Of a stretch of 64,000 nucleotides of DNA, positions 53,108 through 61,565 are shown one piece after another. The first letter of the stretch is position 1. Every line of letters begins with the position of its first letter. This stretch comes from Thiomicrorhabdus sp965602805. Lineage in GTDB: Bacteria > Pseudomonadota > Gammaproteobacteria > Thiomicrospirales > Thiomicrospiraceae. The stretch covers positions 248,001-312,000 of the forward strand of contig CBFCZK010000001.1 in the NCBI GenBank assembly GCA_965602805.1, written 5' to 3'. A program made the translations under genes and the position numbers. The notes beneath the pieces were generated by a model, which saw nothing but the letters and a program-made list of their open reading frames with translations, had not been told where the DNA came from and did no database searches.

Positions 53108-54361
53108 ATGAATGGCTCGACGCAAGAAATAGAACAAAAACAAGCCATTAAAATACGGATAAATGACATGGAAGTCGATGGAAAAGAGCTGTATTCAGTA
53201 TTTCAACCGATTTATAGTTTTTCTAATCAAGCTTGTATTGGTGCTGAAGCATTAGTGCGAGGTAATTCCCTTGAAACAGGATTTCAAGTACCGGTTTATG
53301 AATGTTTGAGCGTTCCTGAAACACTGTCTAGTGCAGAATTTAGCCTACAGCTGAACACCCTTCATTTACAAAGCTGGAAAACCTCCCAAATGTCAAACAA
53401 CTGGTTATTCCTAAATTTGGATTTTCAGGGAGTGACCAACTTAGGTGACATTTGTATTGGTGATTTGATTTCTAAATTTAAGATGAAAGGTCATGAAATT
53501 GTCATTGAAGTGGTTGAGAGTGAAATCGTCGATGAAGCTTTGTTTGAAGAGATTATTTATGAACTTAGGCAGCTGGGCTGTCTGATTGCACTAGATGATT
53601 TTGGCGCTGGGCACTCTAATGTGGATCGGATTTGGAAGGCGCAACCGGATATCGTTAAGTTAGACCGCGGGGTCTTATTAGAGGCCACTAAAAGTCTGCG
53701 TAGTCAAAGTGTGTTGCGTAATCTAACCAAGTTAATTAAAGAAGTTGGTAGTGTTTGTTTGTTAGAGGGGATTGAAACTAAAGAGCAGGCATTGTTAGCA
53801 ATGGATGTGGGCGTGGACTTAGTGCAAGGGTTTTATTTCGCCCGCCCCCGTAAAACGTTTGACAAGGTGTTGGAGGTGCAAGAGCTTGTCCAAGATATCA
53901 TTGAATCTTATCCCGCCTATATGAAAGAGAAAACGTTTGTACGTAATATGCAAAAAAAAGGTTATGAAGCACTTTTTGGAGCCTTTCAAGGTCTTGAAAG
54001 CCAAGTAATCCTTGATGAAGAAATGACCAAGGTTGGATCTTTGTCGTTTGTAAAACGACATTTTGTGCTGGATGAGTTTGGTTATCAAATTAGTGATGAA
54101 GCCAACTCCATTAAGGTCAGTGGGCGAATGGAGGTTTTACAAAAAGGCAAAGGGCTTTGTTGGAAAAATCGTCGCTATTTCATTAAGGCAATGCAGCAAC
54201 CCGAGAAAATATTTGTTTCAAAACCCTATCGATCTTTGATTGATATGCAACTGTGTTTAACCGTTTCTAAAGTCGTACCGGTTAATGGCGAAATCGTTGT
54301 TGTTTGTTTCGATGTGGCTTATCACGATAAGTCAGCGGAAACGGTTCAGATTAGCGTGTAA
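53108..54361 (+). CDS. EAL-domain c-di-GMP phosphodiesterase with C-terminal PDC-like domain
   Basis: A 417-residue protein. The EAL domain (about residues 20-260) has GAEALVRG, LNLDFQG, VIEVVESE, ALDDFGAGHSN, VKLDRGV, LLEGIE and QGFYFARP, which covers the metal and catalytic residues, so it should hydrolyse c-di-GMP. The C-terminal 130 residues (FVLDEFGYQIS, WKNRRYFIKA, VSKPYRSLIDMQLCLTVSK) look like the PDC-type sensor of the previous gene. It probably links that signal to local c-di-GMP. It lies between the sensor and a chemoreceptor. Confidence 0.88.
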   Translation: MNGSTQEIEQKQAIKIRINDMEVDGKELYSVFQPIYSFSNQACIGAEALVRGNSLETGFQVPVYECLSVPETLSSAEFSLQLNTLHLQSWKTSQMSNNWLFLNLDFQGVTNLGDICIGDLISKFKMKGHEIVIEVVESEIVDEALFEEIIYELRQLGCLIALDDFGAGHSNVDRIWKAQPDIVKLDRGVLLEATKSLRSQSVLRNLTKLIKEVGSVCLLEGIETKEQALLAMDVGVDLVQGFYFARPRKTFDKVLEVQELVQDIIESYPAYMKEKTFVRNMQKKGYEALFGAFQGLESQVILDEEMTKVGSLSFVKRHFVLDEFGYQISDEANSIKVSGRMEVLQKGKGLCWKNRRYFIKAMQQPEKIFVSKPYRSLIDMQLCLTVSKVVPVNGEIVVVCFDVAYHDKSAETVQISV

Positions 54362-54385
54362 GAATGATATTCAAGGAAGAAAATA

Positions 54386-56983
54386 ATGATGGAAAATATG
54401 GAAATAGATATTCAGGCATTGGGTTCTATTGTCTCAAAAACAGATTTAAATGGCATTATTCTCGAAGTAAATGATGCTTTTGTTGAAGCTAGCGGTTATA
54501 GCAGAAATGAATTAATTGGACAGCCACACAATATTCTTCGTCATCCTGATGTACCCAAAGCGGTGTTTCAAGATTTTTGGCGTACATTGCAGTCTGGTAA
54601 ACCTTGGGTTCAGGTGGTCAAAAACAAGCGTAAAGATGGCAATTTTTATTGGGTTGAGGCTAATGTAACGCCAATCCTGGATGCGGGTTCTGTTGTCGGG
54701 TATTTAGCTGTAAGGAGGGCAATAGATTCTCAAACTAAAACGTTGGCAACACAGTTGTATAAAGATATTGAAAGTGGAAAAAAATCCATTTCAAATGGCT
54801 ACGCTATTAACAGTTTGCAAAAGTTTTGTTTGTTTAATCATTTTCATCCAATTAACCTCATGCTACTGATGATTGCTCTATTAGGAAGTCTTGCGGTTTT
54901 AATTCAAGCAGGCCTGGTGAGTTTACCCGTTGAATGGGTCGGAATCGTTGCGGTTGGTTTTTATGTTTATGCTTGGGCGGGTAAAAAATACGTTTTTAAC
55001 CGTTTAGGTAAAGCTAAGCTGTTGATGGACAAAATGCGTGAAGGTGATTTTGATGGACAGGTCAATTTTTATGGTAATCATTCGTTAAGTAAATTGGTCT
55101 CTGCTGTGAAAATGATGCAGGTACAATTGGGTGCAATGTATGATGATTCACAGTCCAAATTGAACCGTAGTACGCGTCTAAAATCTGCGCTAGACAGTGC
55201 CACGGCAAATGTCATGATGGTCGATAAGTCTGGTGTGGTTATTTATTTAAATAATGCATTGCAAACACTGTTTTTTGAACAAGAAAAGGTATTTCCTAGC
55301 AACTTAGACAGTTTTTCAATCGAAAATATAGTAGGTATTCCATTAACAGAGGTCTTTCATAAAGCCTGCTTTAATCAGTTAGATAAGACGCTGAATCTTG
55401 AAGAAGATTTCGGGGATTTAACTGTATATCTAAAAATTAAACCTGTTGTAAACGAGCTGAATGAAAAAATTGGTACTGTCATTGAATGGCAAGATCTGAC
55501 TCAGCAGAGAAGTATTGAAGAGAATCTTAAATCAACTTTGGAGTTAGCTTCTATTGGACATACTGATTTACATATAGAAACAGGCCATCTAAGTGGGTTC
55601 TTTTTAGATACTTCAAACAATATAAATTTATTGTTGGCGGAGTTTAATGCCATTATCGAAAACACGGTTTTTGTTATGACAAAGTTGGCAACAGGTGATT
55701 TACGTGGCAGGGTTGATAAAGACTTGCAGGGGTCTTTAGCTGCGATGAAAGGTGCTACCAATGTCTCGTTAGACAACTTGAGTACGATTGTTTGGTATAT
55801 AAAGCAAGCAACTGATACGGTTAAAACGGCGGCAAATGAATCATCAAACGCGGCTTTGGATTTATCTGACAGAACCCAGCAGGCAGCGGCTAGTTTAGAG
55901 CAAATAAATGCCTCCATGCAAACGGTGCATAGTTTGCAGCAAGAAAATACAGCAGAGTTAAATACGGTTAATGGTTTAACTAGTCGTACAATCTCTGAAA
56001 ATAACAGTGCGAAAGTGGCTTTAGATGCGACGGTCAAAGCCATTGAAGAAATTCAGGGTACCTCTGAGAAAATTGCAAATATTATTAGTATTATTGACGG
56101 TATTGCATTCCAGACAAATTTATTGGCATTGAATGCGGCGGTTGAGGCGGCTAGAGCGGGTGAGCATGGACGTGGTTTTGCCGTGGTTGCTGGAGAAGTA
56201 CGTTCACTTGCTCAGAAGTCTGCTGATGCCGCACAAGACATTAAGAAACTTATTGATTCATCCGTTGTTAAGGTGCAGGAAGGGGTGAATAAAGTTCAGG
56301 AGACAAATCAAGCTTTTGAAGTGGTGAATGAGAGTGTGACACATATTGGTTCAGCGCTCAGTTCGGTTGTGCTCTCTATCGGCGAGCAGCAACGTTCAGT
56401 GGCTGAAATTGCACAAGCAATAAGTCATTTAGACAGTAATATTCAAAGTAATGCTACTTTGGTTGAAGAAACCTCAGCCGCTGCAGAATCATTGAAGCAA
56501 CAAGCAAGTCTTTTGAGCAGTGAAACCAGTAAATTCCAAATAGATGATGTTAAGGCACAGCGTTTAACGCAGACGACCCCGCCTTTATTCGGCATTAGAA
56601 TGTCAGACGTTAGGCAATCGATGCGTATTTGGCGTACCAATGTTCAATCCTATTTGAATGGCATTAATGTAGTCGTCGACATGGAAGCTGCTATAGATCC
56701 TATAAAAGGTGGTGTTGCTAAGGTATTAGCGCAGTTAATTCAAGCAGAGCCTTCAATTAAGAGGTTGCCAGAGTTTATTAAAGTAGAGGAATTGCATGTT
56801 AGGCAGCATCAGCTAATTGAAGAGATTATGTTGATTAAGGCATCTAAAACATCAATGTCTTTTGGAATGCTTAGAGAAAAAGATAGATTGCTTGATTGTT
56901 TCGTGACGGTGACCCATGATTTGGATGAAGCGTTGAATACGCTTAATCAATCGGCAAGTCGGGGAATGTTAATTTCAGCGTAA
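54386..56983 (+). CDS. PAS-containing methyl-accepting chemotaxis protein (Aer-like)
   Basis: An 865-residue chemoreceptor. An Aer-type PAS (GIILEVNDAFVEASGYSRNELIGQPHNILRHPDVP) is at the N-terminus, then two membrane helices (about 152-195), a HAMP-like segment, a second PAS-like domain (about 270-370), and the signalling domain with FQTNLLALNAAVEAARAGEHGRGFAVVAGEVR. A helical tail of about 120 residues follows; it does not match a known C-terminal receptor module. The N-terminal PAS suggests sensing of redox or oxygen. A variant palindrome (AGGCCTGG) is translated as Ala-Gly-Leu-Val in the membrane segment. Confidence 0.9.
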   Translation: MMENMEIDIQALGSIVSKTDLNGIILEVNDAFVEASGYSRNELIGQPHNILRHPDVPKAVFQDFWRTLQSGKPWVQVVKNKRKDGNFYWVEANVTPILDAGSVVGYLAVRRAIDSQTKTLATQLYKDIESGKKSISNGYAINSLQKFCLFNHFHPINLMLLMIALLGSLAVLIQAGLVSLPVEWVGIVAVGFYVYAWAGKKYVFNRLGKAKLLMDKMREGDFDGQVNFYGNHSLSKLVSAVKMMQVQLGAMYDDSQSKLNRSTRLKSALDSATANVMMVDKSGVVIYLNNALQTLFFEQEKVFPSNLDSFSIENIVGIPLTEVFHKACFNQLDKTLNLEEDFGDLTVYLKIKPVVNELNEKIGTVIEWQDLTQQRSIEENLKSTLELASIGHTDLHIETGHLSGFFLDTSNNINLLLAEFNAIIENTVFVMTKLATGDLRGRVDKDLQGSLAAMKGATNVSLDNLSTIVWYIKQATDTVKTAANESSNAALDLSDRTQQAAASLEQINASMQTVHSLQQENTAELNTVNGLTSRTISENNSAKVALDATVKAIEEIQGTSEKIANIISIIDGIAFQTNLLALNAAVEAARAGEHGRGFAVVAGEVRSLAQKSADAAQDIKKLIDSSVVKVQEGVNKVQETNQAFEVVNESVTHIGSALSSVVLSIGEQQRSVAEIAQAISHLDSNIQSNATLVEETSAAAESLKQQASLLSSETSKFQIDDVKAQRLTQTTPPLFGIRMSDVRQSMRIWRTNVQSYLNGINVVVDMEAAIDPIKGGVAKVLAQLIQAEPSIKRLPEFIKVEELHVRQHQLIEEIMLIKASKTSMSFGMLREKDRLLDCFVTVTHDLDEALNTLNQSASRGMLISA

Positions 56984-57181
56984 CTAATTGTATATTTTAA
57001 AAAAATATACTTAATGACAAGTTTACCTTGAGAAGTTTCTTAAAGCTTTATACACTGTGAGTAAGTAAAGTACTCATTTAGAGTATTTAATAAGGTTTTA
57101 GATCTGTTTACAGTCTCCATGTGCGCTCTAGTATGTGAGTTGAATAGATAATAAAGACAGTCAAAATTAGAGGGTTATGTA

Positions 57182-57709
57182 ATGCAAAGAATTTTAAATA
57201 CTAAGGCTTCACGATTAGTTTCTTATGCGCTATTAAGCAGTGCAGTTGTACTGAGTGTGAGTTGTTCTGGTGACACTGAAGAGGCTCAACCCGCAGAAAC
57301 AGTTGCAGAACAACAAAATACCATGGATGTTAAACAGCCTACGGTTGTTGATGTTCCTAAGGTAGCGCTTCAACCTGCACCAGCGCCAGTTGCGGTTGTT
57401 GAAGAAAAAATAGAAGCGGCTACAGAAGTCGTAAAGGAAGTTGTTGCTGAGAAAGTCGCAGCCGTGGTTGCCGCTCCAAGCGGTGAAAAAGCCTATGCAA
57501 CTTGTGTTGGTTGTCATGGTGTTAAAGCGGATGGCGGTGTAGGTCCACGTTTGAATAATCAAACGCCTGAAGACATTGTTGCTAAGCTCGAAAAGTATAA
57601 AGCGGGTGAGCAATTAGGTCCGATGACGGGAATGATGGCGCCGATGGCAGCTGGCTTGTCTACGGATGATATGAAAGCAATTGCTGAATATGTCATTACT
57701 TTAAAATAA
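57182..57709 (+). CDS. Lipoprotein c-type cytochrome
   Basis: A 175-residue exported cytochrome. The signal ends in lipobox VSCS (Cys near residue 29). A Val/Glu/Lys/Ala-rich spacer (about 35-98) precedes a single-haem domain with CVGCHG and a methionine-rich axial region MTGMMAPMA. The domain resembles the small cytochrome c553/c5 type used as a periplasmic electron carrier. A paralogue follows 97 bases on. A terminator separates them. Confidence 0.88.
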   Translation: MQRILNTKASRLVSYALLSSAVVLSVSCSGDTEEAQPAETVAEQQNTMDVKQPTVVDVPKVALQPAPAPVAVVEEKIEAATEVVKEVVAEKVAAVVAAPSGEKAYATCVGCHGVKADGGVGPRLNNQTPEDIVAKLEKYKAGEQLGPMTGMMAPMAAGLSTDDMKAIAEYVITLK

Positions 57710-57729
57710 GTCGATTGTTCTCTATCAAT

Positions 57730-57775
57730 AAGGGTTCTAAGGTGATCTTAACGGGTTTCTTTAGAGCCCTTTTTT
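57730..57775 (+). terminator. Intrinsic terminator between the cytochrome genes
   Basis: AAGGGTTCTAA pairs with TTAGAGCCCTT (one mismatch), followed by a T run. Confidence 0.8.
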
Positions 57776-57805
57776 GTATTTAACAATGCGTTTTAGAGGT
57801 GCACT

Positions 57806-58231
57806 ATGAATTTTCATAATCAATCTACACCGGCATCAAAATCGTTGCTCTTAAGCTTGTCTGCAAAACATATACAGCAGGCGTTGGCTCTGCTTTTGGC
57901 GAGTAGCTTTTTCGTGCTCTCAGGTTGTTCTGAGCAAAATTCAACAACTGAAGAATTTGAGATTCCACAAGCCTCAAAACTATCAGTCAGTGCGATTAAT
58001 CCTGGGGAGAGATTGTATGTTACTTGTTTGGGTTGTCATGGTGTGAAAGGCGATGGTGGAATTGGTCCGCAGATTAACAATCAAACTAAAGAAGAGTTGA
58101 TTGCAAAACTGAATCTCTATAAAAGTGGTCAGCCGCGAGGTGTTAATGCTGGCTTAATGATTCCAATGGCCGAAGTTCTTAGTGAACAAGGGATTGATTC
58201 AGTCTCTGAATTTATCACCACTTTAAAATAG
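57806..58231 (+). CDS. Second lipoprotein c-type cytochrome
   Basis: A 141-residue paralogue of the previous cytochrome, with lipobox LSGC, haem motif CLGCHG and GGIGPQINNQTKEELIAKLNLYKSGQ matching its neighbour closely. The spacer is shorter, so the haem domain would sit nearer the membrane. The residue pattern after the haem (MIPMAE) supplies the axial Met. Together they may form a short electron wire or serve different partners. Confidence 0.87.
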   Translation: MNFHNQSTPASKSLLLSLSAKHIQQALALLLASSFFVLSGCSEQNSTTEEFEIPQASKLSVSAINPGERLYVTCLGCHGVKGDGGIGPQINNQTKEELIAKLNLYKSGQPRGVNAGLMIPMAEVLSEQGIDSVSEFITTLK

Positions 58232-58254
58232 TAACATCTCTTCGAAGTTGTGGT

Positions 58255-58554
58255 TTATGGCTTTTCTGCGACAGATTTGCTGTATTTACCCCAGTTTTTA
58301 CTCGATTTTAAATAGAGTTCTTCTACCTTGGTTCTTGCCCAGGGGGTTTTTCTCAAAAAGGTCAGGCTAGATTTGATACTTGGATCACTTTTAAAACAGT
58401 TGATAGGGATCAATGTAGCGAGTTTGTCCCATCCATAATGCGCTTCAAGGCTTGTCACAATCGTTTTTAATGAGAGGCCGTGTAAAGGGTCTTTTGGGTG
58501 GCTTCTTTCTTGAACTTCAGGCGTTAAATCTGATTTTTCTGTTATTTTATCCAT
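58255..58554 (-). CDS. VF530 family DNA-binding protein (DUF2132)
   Basis: A 99-residue protein of the VF530/DUF2132 family, for which DNA binding has been reported for a structural homologue; function in the cell is unknown. The family core DPLHGLSLKTIVTSLEAHYGWDKLATLIPINCFKSDPSIKSSLTFLRKTPWAR is present from about residue 22. It converges on the cytochrome gene and lies downstream of the glycosyltransferase. Confidence 0.85.
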   Translation of the reverse strand: MDKITEKSDLTPEVQERSHPKDPLHGLSLKTIVTSLEAHYGWDKLATLIPINCFKSDPSIKSSLTFLRKTPWARTKVEELYLKSSKNWGKYSKSVAEKP

Positions 58555-58593
58555 TCTGTGTTTGATCCGTATCTGCTTGAGTGAAAGTTGACG

Positions 58594-59901
58594 TTATTCT
58601 AGTCTATTTTTAGCTTCTATCCATTGTGCCATATATTGTGTACTTTTGTGATGATGGTGGTTGAGCATCGCACCCATAAAGTTGGCCGTTCTGTGTTTTA
58701 CCAAGTCTGTCGTTAATTCATCGATTTTGTCCAGTAATGGCTGTGTACTGCTTGGGCTTTGTAAATAGCGATGCCTGACGATGTCATAACCTTGTTGTTG
58801 AGCCTTTTGCCATAATTCGGGTTCTTGGTATAAGGATACCGCCTGTTTAGCAAAATCATGAGATTGGTTGGTAATGAGACCGCCCCAAGCTTCCGAGTTT
58901 GCCATTTGCATGGACTCACTCCCAATGGAAGTTGTTATATTTGGCGTTCCGCACAGCATGGCTTCAGCAAGTTTGCCTTTAATGCCCGCTCCAAAGCGTA
59001 AGGGTGCCAAACACACTCTGGCTTGCGAGAGAACGTCAAATGCGTTTTCAGCCCAGCCCATGACTTTGAACCCTTGTTTTGGGTTGTGTAATTGAGTGGC
59101 TTTTTTGGGTGGATAGGCGCCATAAATATGCAGTTCGGCTTGAGGCAGTTGTTGGCGAATTTCTGGCCAGATTTCTTGCTTGAGCCAGAGTACCGCGTCC
59201 CAGTTCGGTTCATGTCTAAAATTGCCTATGGCAATGAAATTTTGACGCTCTGTAAATGTTTTAGCTGGGCTTGTCGGTAAGCCTTCATATAAAAAAGGCA
59301 GGTAGATTAATTGCCGACTTGGCACTTGAAACTGCTGTTGCAACAATGCCATTTCAAATTCAGAAATCATCAGGGTTAAATCACAGCGATAGATGGAGGC
59401 GATTTCGCGTTTGGCCAAATCCGAAGCGGCCATATTTTCAAAAAGAGTCTGTTGATCGTGCAGTGGAATCTGTTGTAAATCAATTGTCTCAGGTTGGCTA
59501 TTGAGATAATCCTTAACCATCTGATGACGAACCGATCTTAGGCTGTGTAAGTCCTCAGTGTTGAGAATTCTAATCGCCTGAGGTGCTTGTTTCTCAACAC
59601 GCCAGCCAAACTGTTCCTCCATCATAAAGCGATCAAAAATGACCAGGCCTGGTTGAAGTTGTTGAATGAACAGATCAAAGCTTTCACTGTTCAATTCAAT
59701 CAATTGCTCATTTATTCCTAAAGCAGATAAATCAGCTCTATGTTCGCCAAGGTTGGAAGGACTGGCAAAGGTAATAGACCAGCCCTGTGTTTTAAAAAGC
59801 TGTATCAACTGCATCATGCGAGTGCCAGCGGCAGAGGAGTTAGGCTCAGGCCAGACATAACCAATGATTAAGAGTGTTTTAGAGGATGTTTTAGTCGGCA
59901 T
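58594..59901 (-). CDS. Glycosyltransferase (GT4-like)
   Basis: A 435-residue GT-B-fold glycosyltransferase. The N-terminal half starts with LLIIGYVWPEPNSSAAGTRMMQLI, and the C-terminal half carries FIAIGNFRHEPNWDAVLWL, KVMGWAEN and the donor-site FGAGIKGKLAEAMLCGTPNITTSIGSESM. The acceptor is unknown. No other polysaccharide genes surround it. A palindrome copy is read as Pro-Gly-Leu-Val on its coding strand at 59642-59653. Confidence 0.85.
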   Translation of the reverse strand: MPTKTSSKTLLIIGYVWPEPNSSAAGTRMMQLIQLFKTQGWSITFASPSNLGEHRADLSALGINEQLIELNSESFDLFIQQLQPGLVIFDRFMMEEQFGWRVEKQAPQAIRILNTEDLHSLRSVRHQMVKDYLNSQPETIDLQQIPLHDQQTLFENMAASDLAKREIASIYRCDLTLMISEFEMALLQQQFQVPSRQLIYLPFLYEGLPTSPAKTFTERQNFIAIGNFRHEPNWDAVLWLKQEIWPEIRQQLPQAELHIYGAYPPKKATQLHNPKQGFKVMGWAENAFDVLSQARVCLAPLRFGAGIKGKLAEAMLCGTPNITTSIGSESMQMANSEAWGGLITNQSHDFAKQAVSLYQEPELWQKAQQQGYDIVRHRYLQSPSSTQPLLDKIDELTTDLVKHRTANFMGAMLNHHHHKSTQYMAQWIEAKNRLE

Positions 59902-59969
59902 AATGTTTTGCTGGAATTTGCTCTGTTAAAGTTTGTATTTATTTCGAATAAGGCTATTTTAAATGGCTT

Positions 59970-59985
59970 CTACCAGGCCTGGTAA
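59970..59985. repeat. Palindrome copy upstream of the glycosyltransferase
   Basis: CTACCAGGCCTGGTAA, with the exact 12-base core at 59972-59983. It lies in a 255-base gap between divergent genes that otherwise shows no clear feature. Confidence 0.85.
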
Positions 59986-60156
59986 CTATTCCGCAGATTA
60001 TTCTGAAAGGAACGTTAATAAGTGATAAACAAAAAGCGGTTAAGGGCTTGGAATGTTATAGTAATGTCCATATTAATAGGTAAGTACACTCACAATCCAT
60101 GCAGTAAAGTAGACCGCTTTGTAAGCGAGTCTTAATGAGAAAATAGGTTAAACGTT

Positions 60157-60498
60157 ATGAAAAAACAGATACTCATCACTTTAGGAACGATTTTAATCAG
60201 TTCTGTCTCTTTGAATGTCCAAGCAGGCTGGTGGAGTGATGCTTGGGATGACACTAAGGAAACGGCTTCTTCTGTTTGGGATAAAACCAAAGAAAAGAGC
60301 GCTTCTGCGTGGGAGTCAGTTTCCGATGAAGCGAGCGATGTAAAAGAGTCCGTCACCGAGTCAAGCGCTGGACCGATTGAGGAAGTGAAAAAGCTGGGTG
60401 ATAAGGAAACTTATATTCAGGCCTGGGAAGGCATTAAAGAGAGTGCGAAAAATCCTTCAGCACCAGACGATGATGAAAACGGTCTTCCAAAGGAATAG
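60157..60498 (+). CDS. Small exported protein, Trp/Ser/Asp-rich
   Basis: Not recognised. A 113-residue protein with a Sec signal (MKKQILITLGTILISSVSL, cut after VQA) and a mature part of helical repeats: WWSDAWDDTKETASSVWDKT and KEKSASAWESVSDEA repeat a W-x-D/S-x2-K/D-E pattern, so it probably forms an amphipathic helix bundle or binds surfaces. Highly acidic. It starts a run of three small exported proteins. The 5' leader has a moderate ribosome-binding site. Confidence 0.6.
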   Translation: MKKQILITLGTILISSVSLNVQAGWWSDAWDDTKETASSVWDKTKEKSASAWESVSDEASDVKESVTESSAGPIEEVKKLGDKETYIQAWEGIKESAKNPSAPDDDENGLPKE

Positions 60499-60548
60499 CT
60501 CGGTCTAATTAAACGTTAAGTATAATAAAATTTTAAAGGTAGAAGACA

Positions 60549-60860
60549 ATGCAAAAAATGATATGGCTATCACTGAGTATGCTGTTAGGTACGAGTTTGT
60601 TGACGGGCTGTGATAAAGTCGCGAACAGCGCAAAAAATTTACAGTCTGATTGGGTTGGTTTGGATAGAACGGTTGAGTTATACAGCTGTATGACGGGTAA
60701 ATTGATTAAGGTTTATCAGGGCGATGTCAGAATTAACCCTGAAGACCTCGATGGTACCTCTATCTTGATTGACGGTAAAAAACTGAATACGAATTTGTGT
60801 TTTGTGATTTCTGAAATTGGTATCAAGGAAGAGCACATTCAGGGGGCGGTTTCAAAGTAG
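60549..60860 (+). CDS. Small lipoprotein
   Basis: Not recognised. A 103-residue lipoprotein with lipobox LTGC (Cys at about residue 21, Asp next, so possible inner-membrane retention). The mature part DWVGLDRTVELYSCMTGKLIKVYQGDVRI is beta-rich and has two further Cys residues that may form a disulfide. It lies 50 bases after the previous small gene and could be co-transcribed. Confidence 0.6.
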   Translation: MQKMIWLSLSMLLGTSLLTGCDKVANSAKNLQSDWVGLDRTVELYSCMTGKLIKVYQGDVRINPEDLDGTSILIDGKKLNTNLCFVISEIGIKEEHIQGAVSK

Positions 60861-60977
60861 TCATGTATCGTCATCTCACTGAATACCTTAGTGTCGATTG
60901 CAATGCAATAAAGTCACCTATGAGTGGTGTAATTTTGATATGATTCTTTCATTCTAAAAGTCGAGCGAAAAGTAACA

Positions 60978-61424
60978 ATGAAGATGGTTAAATTCAAAGA
61001 GTCCTTTCTGCAAACACCTGTTAAAACATCATTGTTAGCAATCAGTTTAACGCTGTTGGCGGGATGTTCTAGCGTAACGGGTAGCGTGGATGCGGTTGGC
61101 CAAGGCATTGTCAGTATAGGCGATAAATTGCAGTCAGTGATCGGTCACGTTCAGGTTGAAAAAATAGATGAAGAGAACTTTAAATTATCAGAGCTATTCT
61201 ATGAGCCGGTAACCAGTTTTGATAGTATTGCTATGCGTGCCAAAGCCAGAGAAGCTTGTCCTAAAGGTTATACTTACCAGTCGCGTCAGGCTAAAAAGAC
61301 AGGCGAGTTTGCTTATGGACATGAACAGTGTGTCGGCGGAAATGCGTGTGGTTATACTTTAGAGTGGAATATAAAATGTGAAGAGGTTCCTTATGAACCC
61401 TTTACCCTGTTTGGAAAAACTTAA
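60978..61424 (+). CDS. Cysteine-containing lipoprotein
   Basis: Not recognised. A 148-residue lipoprotein with lipobox LAGC (Cys at about residue 30), then SSVTGSVDAVGQG. The C-terminal half has four Cys (EACPKGYT, EQCVGGNACGY, IKCEE), probably two disulfides. Start ATG 60978 leaves a longer than usual n-region; ATG 60984 is possible. It is the third of three small exported proteins and is followed by a terminator. Confidence 0.6.
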   Translation: MKMVKFKESFLQTPVKTSLLAISLTLLAGCSSVTGSVDAVGQGIVSIGDKLQSVIGHVQVEKIDEENFKLSELFYEPVTSFDSIAMRAKAREACPKGYTYQSRQAKKTGEFAYGHEQCVGGNACGYTLEWNIKCEEVPYEPFTLFGKT

Positions 61425-61477
61425 CGTTAACTGCTCTGTGTTGTAAAAATCAGACTTGATAAACGTAAGTCATTTAT

Positions 61478-61509
61478 AAAAGCCACATCTTATGCAATGT
61501 GGCTTTTTT
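61478..61509 (+). terminator. Intrinsic terminator after the small exported genes
   Basis: AAAAGCCACAT and ATGTGGCTTTT pair around an 8-base loop, then a T run. Confidence 0.9.
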
Positions 61510-61565
61510 GTATTCGAATTTGAAAGCATCTATCGGTAATAAACAGAGAAGAGAGGTCTTAGTCT

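Noticed and set aside
55501..56043. A 180-codon minus-strand frame within the chemoreceptor gene
   Set aside because: It is opposite a well-supported coding sequence, with no ribosome-binding site or domain.
626..59985. CRISPR array as the explanation for the repeated palindrome
   Set aside because: Copies are kilobases apart with unrelated flanks, not regularly spaced, and no cas genes are present.
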